Position numbers and translations under genes: made by a program. Below the pieces are notes generated by a model. The model was given only the letters and a program-made list of their open reading frames with translations. It ran no database searches and was not told the origin of the DNA. From Ruminococcus sp. UBA5129 (GTDB lineage Bacteria; Bacillota; Clostridia; Oscillospirales; Ruminococcaceae), in contig DHYN01000008.1 of NCBI GenBank assembly GCA_002414125.1, positions 25,402 through 30,494 on the forward strand: DNA of 5,093 bases, written 5' to 3'. Below, one piece after another: positions 1 to 4,484 of the stretch. How positions within the stretch are numbered: position 1 is the first letter of the stretch; the number at the start of each line of letters is the position of its first letter.

Positions 1-20
1 TCCAGCTGAGCTACAAGCAC
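1..20 (-). tRNA. tRNA, 5' end only (partial; possibly tRNA-Arg)
   Basis: Read on the minus strand, bases 20 to 1 give a 5' acceptor strand GTGCTTG, the invariant T8/A9 pair, the D-stem half GCTC and the start of a D loop (AGCTGGA). This is the standard beginning of a bacterial tRNA. The rest, including the anticodon, lies outside the window, so the amino acid cannot be read. The combination with AGCTGGA resembles clostridial tRNA-Arg genes, but that is only a resemblance. A consensus promoter lies just upstream at 40-68, which supports a real transcribed gene. Confidence 0.8.
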
Positions 21-39
21 ATGTCCTTAAGACTTAAAT

Positions 40-68
40 ATTATAGCACATTATTCAAGTGTTGTCAA
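40..68 (-). promoter_or_regulatory. Consensus sigma-A promoter of the partial tRNA
   Basis: On the minus strand TTGACA (68-63) is followed by a 17-base spacer and TATAAT (45-40): a perfect match to the housekeeping consensus at optimal spacing. Transcription should start near base 33, giving a leader of roughly a dozen bases before the mature tRNA 5' end at base 20. It points away from the tRNA-Lys promoter, so the two tRNA units are divergent. Confidence 0.9.
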
Positions 69-134
69 GAGCAATCGGACACGATATGTCAAAATTGTAT
101 GTATTGCCAAAATTTCAACATCTCATGCGATTCT

Positions 135-156
135 AAATGTACTAAGTTGTACATTT
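135..156. repeat. Inverted repeat between the divergent tRNA promoters
   Basis: AAATGTAC (135-142) and GTACATTT (149-156) form a perfect 8-base inverted repeat around a 6-base centre. It ends 22 bases before the -35 box of the tRNA-Lys promoter. It could be a protein-binding dyad. On the plus strand it could also form a weak AT-rich hairpin followed by a short T run. The rest of 69-178 shows no gene or other clear signal. Confidence 0.5.
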
Positions 157-178
157 TTGTAAAAATTAGCTTTTTGAC

Positions 179-207
179 TTGACATTTGATGCGCGTTTTG
201 ATATAAT
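179..207 (+). promoter_or_regulatory. Consensus sigma-A promoter of tRNA-Lys
   Basis: TTGACA (179-184), a 17-base spacer and TATAAT (202-207) match the housekeeping promoter exactly. The expected start site is near 214, so the precursor leader would be only about five bases long. This is the only evident promoter for the tRNA-Lys gene, which is then closed by the terminator at 301-344, making a single-gene transcription unit. Confidence 0.93.
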
Positions 208-218
208 AGATGTGTTGT

Positions 219-294
219 GAGACATTAGCTCAGTCGGTAGAGCATACGCCTTTTAAGCGTAGGGTCGAGGGTTCAAATCCCTCATGTCTCACCA
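219..294 (+). tRNA. tRNA-Lys (anticodon UUU), complete
   Basis: All four arms pair perfectly. The acceptor is GAGACAT (219-225) with ATGTCTC (284-290). The D stem is GCTC/GAGC around AGTCGGTA. The anticodon stem is TACGC/GCGTA (245-249 and 257-261) with loop CTTTTAA, placing the anticodon TTT at 252-254. The variable loop is five bases. The T stem is GAGGG/CCCTC around TTCAAAT. A discriminator A at 291 and an encoded CCA at 292-294 complete a 76-base tRNA. UUU reads the lysine codons AAA and AAG. Confidence 0.97.
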
Positions 295-300
295 TGGATC

Positions 301-344
301 AAAAGCTTGTATTTTGTGAAAATCACTAAATACAAGCTTTTTTC
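301..344 (+). terminator. Rho-independent terminator of tRNA-Lys (possibly bidirectional)
   Basis: A perfect 14-bp stem (301-314 with 328-341) encloses a region that can add four more pairs, GTGA/TCAC, around an AAA loop after one T-T mismatch. The plus strand continues in T through 343, giving a good U tract. The minus-strand version ends in only four Ts, but it may also stop transcripts leaving the activase gene, which converges from the right; no other terminator was found for that operon. Confidence 0.9.
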
Positions 345-457
345 TTTGTTTTCAAGCAGTTGTCCTGTGGCTCAAAATATGCATAAAACGTTCGGATTTC
401 CAAATAGATCACACGAATCAATATGTTCTGAACATTGCTGCCTCCATTGAGTCGGAC
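345..457. other. Convergent intergenic region with two short palindromes
   Basis: No reading frame or RNA gene was recognised between the tRNA-Lys terminator and the end of the activase gene. Two perfect 13-base odd palindromes occur: ATGTTC-T-GAACAT at 423-435 and TGAGTC-G-GACTCA at 448-460. The second includes the activase stop codon. Neither has an adjacent T run, so they do not look like terminators. Confidence 0.5.
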
Positions 458-1417
458 TCACGCAATAGAAGGAGAAATATTACCGCGTTCACAGCGGTTG
501 CCCCATGAATCGATCAGTGTATCACCTTGGTAGACGCAGATTATCTCACAGTTATTGGAGCATCTTCCGCAAGATGCTTCTCTGATACGGAATTCCATGT
601 TCTCAATAGCAAAATCAAAATCCTTACGGATACTGCTGTTTTTAGCAAGAATAGCAGCGCCGATCGCTCCCATGAGATGACCGTTCGGATCAACCGTCAC
701 CTTGCAGCCCAGCGACTTTTCAAATGCCGCCACGACTCCGCGGTTCTTGCTCACGCCGCCCTGAAAGACTACAGGAGAAACGATGCGCTTGCCCTTGCCG
801 ACGTTGTTTAGATAATTCGCCACAACTGCGTTGCATACTCCTGCGATAATATCTTCTTTCAAGTACCCCATCTGAATCTTATGAACAAGGTCGGATTCTG
901 CGAAAACCGTACATCTTGCGGCGATAGACGCAGGATGCTCAGATTTTAGTGCAATATCGCCTATATCCTCAATTTCTATTCCCAAGCGTTTTGCCTGACT
1001 GGACAGAAATGCGCCCGTTCCGGCTGCGCACAGCGTATTCATGGCATAATCTACTGCAATTCCGTTTTCTAAAAGAATGATCTTGGAATCCTGACCACCA
1101 ATTTCGAGGATGGTGCGCACATCGGGATAAAACGCAGTTGTCCCCACTGCATGAGCTGTGATCTCGTTCTTTACCATAGTGGCGCCGAGAATAGAGCCGA
1201 CAAGCTTACGGGCACTGCCTGTAGTACCTGTCCCCACGATCTTGTACTTTTCTTTATCAAACTGTTCTTCCAAAATTCGGACAAGCTTTTTTACGGCGTC
1301 GATAGGTGCGCCCTCTGTCCAGATATATGCACTGCTCAAAATGTGATTTTCATTATCAATAATAACTCCCTTTGTAGAGATCGACCCTACGTCGATCCCC
1401 ATATATGCGTGTTCCAT
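458..1417 (-). CDS. BadF/HgdC-type ATPase activase (2-hydroxyacyl-CoA dehydratase activator family)
   Basis: This 319-residue protein belongs to the ASKHA (sugar kinase/Hsp70/actin) fold family BcrA/BadF, whose best-known member HgdC couples ATP hydrolysis to injecting one low-potential electron into a partner iron-sulfur protein. Visible motifs are the phosphate loop GIDVGSISTK (7-16), EIGGQDSK (105-112), and an FQGGVSKN nucleotide motif (218-225). Cys130 (CAAGTGAF) and Cys169 (ARCTVFAES) match the two cysteines that in HgdC dimers bridge one [4Fe-4S] cluster. Beyond the usual ~260-residue core is a tail with C-x2-C-x3-C (283, 286, 290), Cys294 and GNRCERG (Cys309), typical of the large fused activase-related proteins. 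The ATG overlaps the previous stop by one base (TAATG) behind AAGAAGG. The electron acceptor is inferred to be the two upstream proteins; the true substrate is unknown. Confidence 0.92.
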   Translation of the reverse strand: MEHAYMGIDVGSISTKGVIIDNENHILSSAYIWTEGAPIDAVKKLVRILEEQFDKEKYKIVGTGTTGSARKLVGSILGATMVKNEITAHAVGTTAFYPDVRTILEIGGQDSKIILLENGIAVDYAMNTLCAAGTGAFLSSQAKRLGIEIEDIGDIALKSEHPASIAARCTVFAESDLVHKIQMGYLKEDIIAGVCNAVVANYLNNVGKGKRIVSPVVFQGGVSKNRGVVAAFEKSLGCKVTVDPNGHLMGAIGAAILAKNSSIRKDFDFAIENMEFRIREASCGRCSNNCEIICVYQGDTLIDSWGNRCERGNISPSIA

Positions 1418-2502
1418 TACCGTACAACCTTCTTTCGCATAGAAATCATATCGTAAAATGCCTCAAGCCGTGTCATGAGTCCTACATCGCTTGTCTGTGC
1501 ATCATAGGTCAGATACAAGACAGGTATCTTATAATCGGCACTGATATTTTGCAGAACCGGCATGACATCGATCTCCGGTGTGCAGTTAGCGGATTTGATA
1601 TGGATAATACCATCGAATCCTCGTTCTGCATAATCCTTCGCACTCCGGATATTAGCGGTGGAAGTCGGACCCATCTGATAGGTGCAGAACTCCTTGACGC
1701 TTACATTAAGGTTTTTCTCTCCGGGATAGTGGAGAAACATATTGGAAACATTCATCCAACGGTGGATCTCTACGCCCATCTGCGCCAATTTCAGCTCCAC
1801 ATCAAAATTTGAAAACTGATCCATTGCGGTATAGAATTCTCCGACAATTCCGACACGCAGCGGTTGAGACGGCTTGGAGACCGGCAGCTCCGCAAATGTC
1901 TGTCTGATCTTTTTATGTGCCTGCTCAATTTCGTCCACGGTATTTGCAGCGTACATTTCCGCAATAAATGCCTCATACGCCTTTTTGAACGAACCTTTCC
2001 GTATTTCAAATCCGCAATTCTGATAATACTCGGATGTGACTTCGTCTATGTACTCTGCCATTTTCACACTCTCAAGCAAGACCTTCAGTACCTTCCTGAA
2101 TTTAAGATGTGGATTAAAATCCTTTGCTGCCTTGAACAGATCCTTCATTCTGCCTGTGTCATATCTTGAAAGATTGATAAATTGAAAATCATATCCAAGA
2201 TCCCGAAGGATCTGCTCCTGAAGCTCGCCATAATAGCCGAGCTTGCATATTCCGTACACCATAACCAGTGTATCAGCTCCGGCTTCAAGCGCCTCGATCA
2301 TGTTGCCAAGCAGCGTCTTAAATGGTGTGCATACAAAATCAGGACTGTATTTTGAGCCGATCTCCATTGTCTTGTGAGTCAGCCGAGGCGGTAGAATACA
2401 TTTAACATCCATTCCGTTTTCAAGCACATAGCGGATCGGTGCGTTGTAGTCGGCGTAACGTGGAAAAGCGACTTTCCTTACGATAGTTTTTTTCTTTGCC
2501 AT
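1417..2502 (-). CDS. HgdB-like protein of the CoA-dehydratase/activase-related family (COG3581-like)
   Basis: This 361-residue protein (GTG at 2505 would add one residue) resembles the last domain of giant clostridial 'acyl-CoA dehydratase activase-related' proteins and, distantly, the iron-sulfur subunits of 2-hydroxyacyl-CoA dehydratases. Numbered from the GTG, motifs are the CTPFKTLLGN block (Cys59), GICKLGYYGELQEQILRDLG (Cys87; usually GPCRFGYYGE-like), GEFYTAMDQFSNFDVELKL (222-240), SANCTPEI (Cys308) and TRLEAFYDM (345-353). Cys59, Cys87 and Cys308 are the best candidates for metal-cluster ligands, by analogy only. There is no signal peptide or membrane segment, so it is cytoplasmic. ATG 2502 is preferred because AGAGGG lies eight bases upstream, and its A is the last base of the previous TGA. 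It probably pairs with the product of 2502-3425 and receives electrons from the activase. The specific reaction is unknown. Confidence 0.85.
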   Translation of the reverse strand: MAKKKTIVRKVAFPRYADYNAPIRYVLENGMDVKCILPPRLTHKTMEIGSKYSPDFVCTPFKTLLGNMIEALEAGADTLVMVYGICKLGYYGELQEQILRDLGYDFQFINLSRYDTGRMKDLFKAAKDFNPHLKFRKVLKVLLESVKMAEYIDEVTSEYYQNCGFEIRKGSFKKAYEAFIAEMYAANTVDEIEQAHKKIRQTFAELPVSKPSQPLRVGIVGEFYTAMDQFSNFDVELKLAQMGVEIHRWMNVSNMFLHYPGEKNLNVSVKEFCTYQMGPTSTANIRSAKDYAERGFDGIIHIKSANCTPEIDVMPVLQNISADYKIPVLYLTYDAQTSDVGLMTRLEAFYDMISMRKKVVR

Positions 2503-3425
2503 CACAACATCCCTCTTTTAAAGCGTATAATATCGAGAAAGCTTTCCAGCCTTGTTTCCATACCTGCAGTACCGTTCTGACCATCCATAACGAGATTCAG
2601 CATCGGCAGTCCATCAATGCGCCGCAGCATCAACTCATTGACCATTGCGTCCGGTCCACAAGGAAATGCAGTAAGAAAAATGATGCCATCAATTTTATCC
2701 CGATACATGGTGATACCGCCTAAAATCTCACGACTGAGCTGCCATTTACAAGTAGGCGACAGCTCAATACTGCGTTTCATTGCAGCATTACTGTCAACAA
2801 TACCTGCTTCGATGGGCAACACATCATTCTTTTCCAAAAAATCCGTGATAGGTTTTCCGATATAAGCGTCACGAATCAGATAATCATGTCCTGCTATAAG
2901 GATTTTCAGTCCATCCTTATCAAGCAGATCTTTTTGTACCTTGAGTTTCTCTTTCCACATACGCTGATCTGCTATTTTTGCTGTCTTATAAGCGCTTAAT
3001 GTACTTTTGGCAGAGCAGCCAAGCGATTGTCCGAGCGACAAATAGGCTTTTAGTTCGCTTTCCCCATTGAGCACATCAATATTGCAGGTCAGAAATTTCT
3101 GACCGCTGCTTCTGAATACGTTTTTCGCCATGTCATACATCGCATGAAAGCGAGAGCACATATCCCTGTTTCTTCCAAAATTGCAGTACCTTGGAATAAA
3201 TATGTAATCACACTTTCCGATCAGTTCACTGACGTGTCCGAAATACAGCTTCAGCGACAAACACGCTTCGTCAATAGTCAGCGACATTCCTTGCTCGGCA
3301 ATGCGGTATGTTGTCGGCTCGCTTACTCGAATATCAGCTCCCAGTTTTGTAAAAAAAGTTTTCCAGAGCGTCTCACAGCGATAATAGAGCATTCCTCTGG
3401 GTATCCCGATTGTTGTTGATCTCAT
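2502..3425 (-). CDS. DUF2229-type acyl-CoA dehydratase activase-related protein
   Basis: This 307-residue protein matches the DUF2229 region of giant activase-related proteins. It opens with IGIPRGMLYYRCETLWKTFF (6-25), followed by TIDEACLSLKLYFGHV (50-65), DYIFIPRYCNFGRNRDMC (73-90), AFPCGPDAMVNE (253-264) and DGQNGTAG.ETRLESFLDII (281-300). It has nine cysteines; Cys55, 81, 90 and 256 lie in the recognisable blocks and are the likely cluster ligands, an inference. Its C-terminal block is similar to that of the next gene's product, so the two look like paralogous subunits. It is soluble, with no export signal. ATG 3425 has AAGGAG ten bases upstream. It is the first gene of a three-gene overlapping operon lying 194 bases after the Rrf2 gene. 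DUF2229 has no firmly assigned reaction. Confidence 0.88.
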   Translation of the reverse strand: MRSTTIGIPRGMLYYRCETLWKTFFTKLGADIRVSEPTTYRIAEQGMSLTIDEACLSLKLYFGHVSELIGKCDYIFIPRYCNFGRNRDMCSRFHAMYDMAKNVFRSSGQKFLTCNIDVLNGESELKAYLSLGQSLGCSAKSTLSAYKTAKIADQRMWKEKLKVQKDLLDKDGLKILIAGHDYLIRDAYIGKPITDFLEKNDVLPIEAGIVDSNAAMKRSIELSPTCKWQLSREILGGITMYRDKIDGIIFLTAFPCGPDAMVNELMLRRIDGLPMLNLVMDGQNGTAGMETRLESFLDIIRFKRGML

Positions 3426-3619
3426 GAAATATCAACTCCTTGCTATTAGACCTGTTCAATAACCTCCAAAATGCTGCCTGACTTGTCTTTTTGGCATCAT
3501 ACTTTGCCCGTTTTCCATATACGTATACAAGGGTACATTTTGCTCCGTTTCCGACAACTCGCTTCAAACGCTGTTAATAAGAATTGTCCTCCTGTGATAT
3601 GATCTATTATCAGACAAAC
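3426..3619 (-). other. Leader region between Rrf2 gene and operon, with an orphan Shine-Dalgarno
   Basis: This 194-base gap has no recognisable gene. A perfect AGGAGG (minus strand, 3593-3588) has no ATG, GTG or TTG at a usable distance; the first TTG (3567) is 20 bases away and opens a 64-codon frame running into the DUF2229 gene in another frame. I recognise no homology in it. A weak promoter-like pair TTGAAG (3635-3630) and TGATAA 18 bases later could serve the operon. No terminator closes the Rrf2 gene, so read-through from it is plausible. A 10-base palindrome TATACGTATA lies at 3518-3527. Confidence 0.4.
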
Positions 3620-4048
3620 CTATGTCTCTGCTTCAAGTCTTTTACGGATTCCCCTGATACAATCAGCCAGTGTTTTTTCTGCAAGAGCACGGGCAAAAGC
3701 ATCTTCCAGCTCCGCAAACATTCCGTTCAGAACCGGCTTAATATGATATCCGACAATACATTTGTCATTGGAATTCTTATGCAGATCAAAAAGGCAGGGA
3801 TGTTCTGTTTTGTTCACAGCTTGATAAATCTGAAGAAGCGTCAGATCCTCGGGTTTTGGCTTTAATACAAATCCGCTGACACCCCGACGGCTTTCAGTGA
3901 TACCATTTTTCTTGAGCAAGCCGATTATTTTACGAATATAGCTGGCATTTGTCCCGACACTTCCGGCAATCTTCTCGGATGTGAGCGGTTCCTCCGACTC
4001 GGAAATCAAGATCAGTGCATGGATCGCTGAAGAAAATTTATTGTCCAT
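3620..4048 (-). CDS. Rrf2-family transcriptional regulator (YwnA-like)
   Basis: This 142-residue cytoplasmic DNA-binding protein has the Rrf2 layout. An N-terminal helix (FSSAIHALILI) is followed by a winged helix-turn-helix (about 22-50, with SVGTNASYIRKIIGLLKKNG), then RRGVSGFVLKPKPEDLTLLQIYQAV, and a C-terminal dimerisation helix. The SVGTNASYIRKIIG block and the DKCIVGYHIKPVL segment resemble the Bacillus YwnA branch. Cysteines are at 85, 97 and 130; the three closely spaced cysteines that hold the cluster in IscR or NsrR are missing, so an iron-sulfur cluster of that type is not expected, though Cys85/Cys97 could act as a thiol sensor. ATG 4048 follows GAGGTG at eight bases. Its position directly upstream of the three-gene operon makes it the likely local regulator, perhaps autoregulated. 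Confidence 0.93.
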   Translation of the reverse strand: MDNKFSSAIHALILISESEEPLTSEKIAGSVGTNASYIRKIIGLLKKNGITESRRGVSGFVLKPKPEDLTLLQIYQAVNKTEHPCLFDLHKNSNDKCIVGYHIKPVLNGMFAELEDAFARALAEKTLADCIRGIRKRLEAET

Positions 4049-4079
4049 CAGTTCTTCACCTCACAAGTTACGATATATT

Positions 4080-4259
4080 CTATCGAAGCATCTGTTTCTT
4101 CGCATTTAGAAAGCGGAACTCGATCGGAATTCCAAAAGCCCCATCTGATGCTTTCGGAAATTTCTCCAACCTTTGCTTATCCTCTGCAAGAATAGGTTTC
4201 CAATTGAATGTTCTCACACTTGTCCTTTTGCGAATCAAGTCTTTTACCAAAGCACCCAC
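4080..4259 (-). pseudogene. Truncated nitroreductase-family remnant (N-terminal 59 codons)
   Basis: From a GTG at 4259, seven bases after GGGAG, the frame encodes 59 residues starting VGALVKDLIRKRTSVRTF. RKRTSVRTF is the FMN phosphate-binding signature at the start of nitroreductase-fold flavoproteins, and AFGIPIEFRFLNAKK (41-55) matches the next conserved stretch of one subfamily. Family members usually exceed 160 residues, often 200-250, but here a TAG ends the frame after QMLR and the Rrf2 ATG follows 31 bases later. The dimerisation and rest of the flavin site are absent, so enzymatic activity is not expected. The promoter, operator-like dyad and ribosome-binding site upstream remain intact. 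The cause is probably an internal deletion. A functional short peptide cannot be excluded but is less likely. Confidence 0.72.
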
Positions 4260-4279
4260 GACAATGCTCCCTTTGATTA

Positions 4280-4302
4280 GTATAAGTATCTGATACAAGT
4301 AC
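4280..4302. promoter_or_regulatory. Operator-like dyad over the transcription start
   Basis: A 23-base imperfect palindrome has arms GTATAAGTATC and GATACAAGTAC around a central T. Its inner five bases are perfectly symmetric and eight of eleven positions match overall. It begins directly after the -10 box (4308-4303) and covers the expected start site, the usual place for a repressor. Nitroreductase genes are often controlled by HxlR- or MarR-type repressors that bind such dyads, but the binding protein here is unknown; Rrf2 itself is one candidate. Confidence 0.5.
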
Positions 4303-4331
4303 ATTATAAACGAAAAAGCCTCATTTGTCAA
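4303..4331 (-). promoter_or_regulatory. Consensus sigma-A promoter upstream of the nitroreductase remnant and Rrf2 gene
   Basis: On the minus strand TTGACA (4331-4326), a 17-base spacer and TATAAT (4308-4303) match the consensus exactly. It sits about 20 bases past the thiC terminator, so it starts a fresh transcript. That transcript would cross the nitroreductase remnant into the Rrf2 gene, and possibly the three-gene operon, since no terminator is seen between them. Confidence 0.88.
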
Positions 4332-4350
4332 TAGGCAAAGAGAAGTTTGC

Positions 4351-4379
4351 AAAAAAAATAACCGGGTGACCCCGGTTAT
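4351..4379 (-). terminator. Rho-independent terminator after thiC
   Basis: On the minus strand ATAACCGGG (4379-4371) pairs perfectly with CCCGGTTAT (4366-4358) around a four-base loop, and transcription runs on into a run of eight Ts (4358-4351). This GC-rich stem plus U tract is a strong intrinsic terminator, separating the thiC transcript from the promoter at 4303-4331. Confidence 0.93.
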
Positions 4380-4484
4380 CAATCCTTAAGACGATGATAT
4401 CTTTCTTTGGTTGTCGAGCAGTCTTGGGTTTTATTTATCTCTCTGCGCCGCCGGCAATAACTCGCTGTTTCATTCTATCACCCA
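4380..4484 (-). other. thiC 3' untranslated region with a 16-codon micro-ORF
   Basis: Between the thiC stop and its terminator there is no full gene. An ATG at 4485 overlaps the thiC stop (TAATG) and opens a 16-codon frame, [16 protein letters not shown], ending with TAA at 4437-4435. I recognise no family in it. It could be chance or the stump of a once-coupled downstream gene. Confidence 0.35.

Noticed and set aside
24..33. Ten-base word TCCTTAAGAC repeated at 24-33 and 4383-4392
   Set aside because: Flanks do not match and the word contains a six-base palindrome; a chance repeat is likely.
423..435. LexA (SOS) box
   Set aside because: The Firmicutes LexA site is GAAC-N4-GTTC; here the half-sites are in the opposite order (GTTC-T-GAAC).
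527..1456. Plus-strand open frames of about 60-100 codons (527-811, 1151-1456, 1158-1346)
   Set aside because: They lie opposite the activase gene, show no recognisable family and no proper upstream signals; they are antisense shadows of a strongly supported gene.
3612..3627. Small hairpin AGACA/TGTCT over the Rrf2 stop codon as a terminator
   Set aside because: The stem is only five base pairs and no T run follows on the minus strand.
4080..4382. A 100-residue minus-strand protein starting at 4382
   Set aside because: Its first 41 codons would run through the thiC terminator hairpin, the promoter and the operator dyad. The credible start is GTG 4259, next to a Shine-Dalgarno site, giving the 59-codon nitroreductase remnant.
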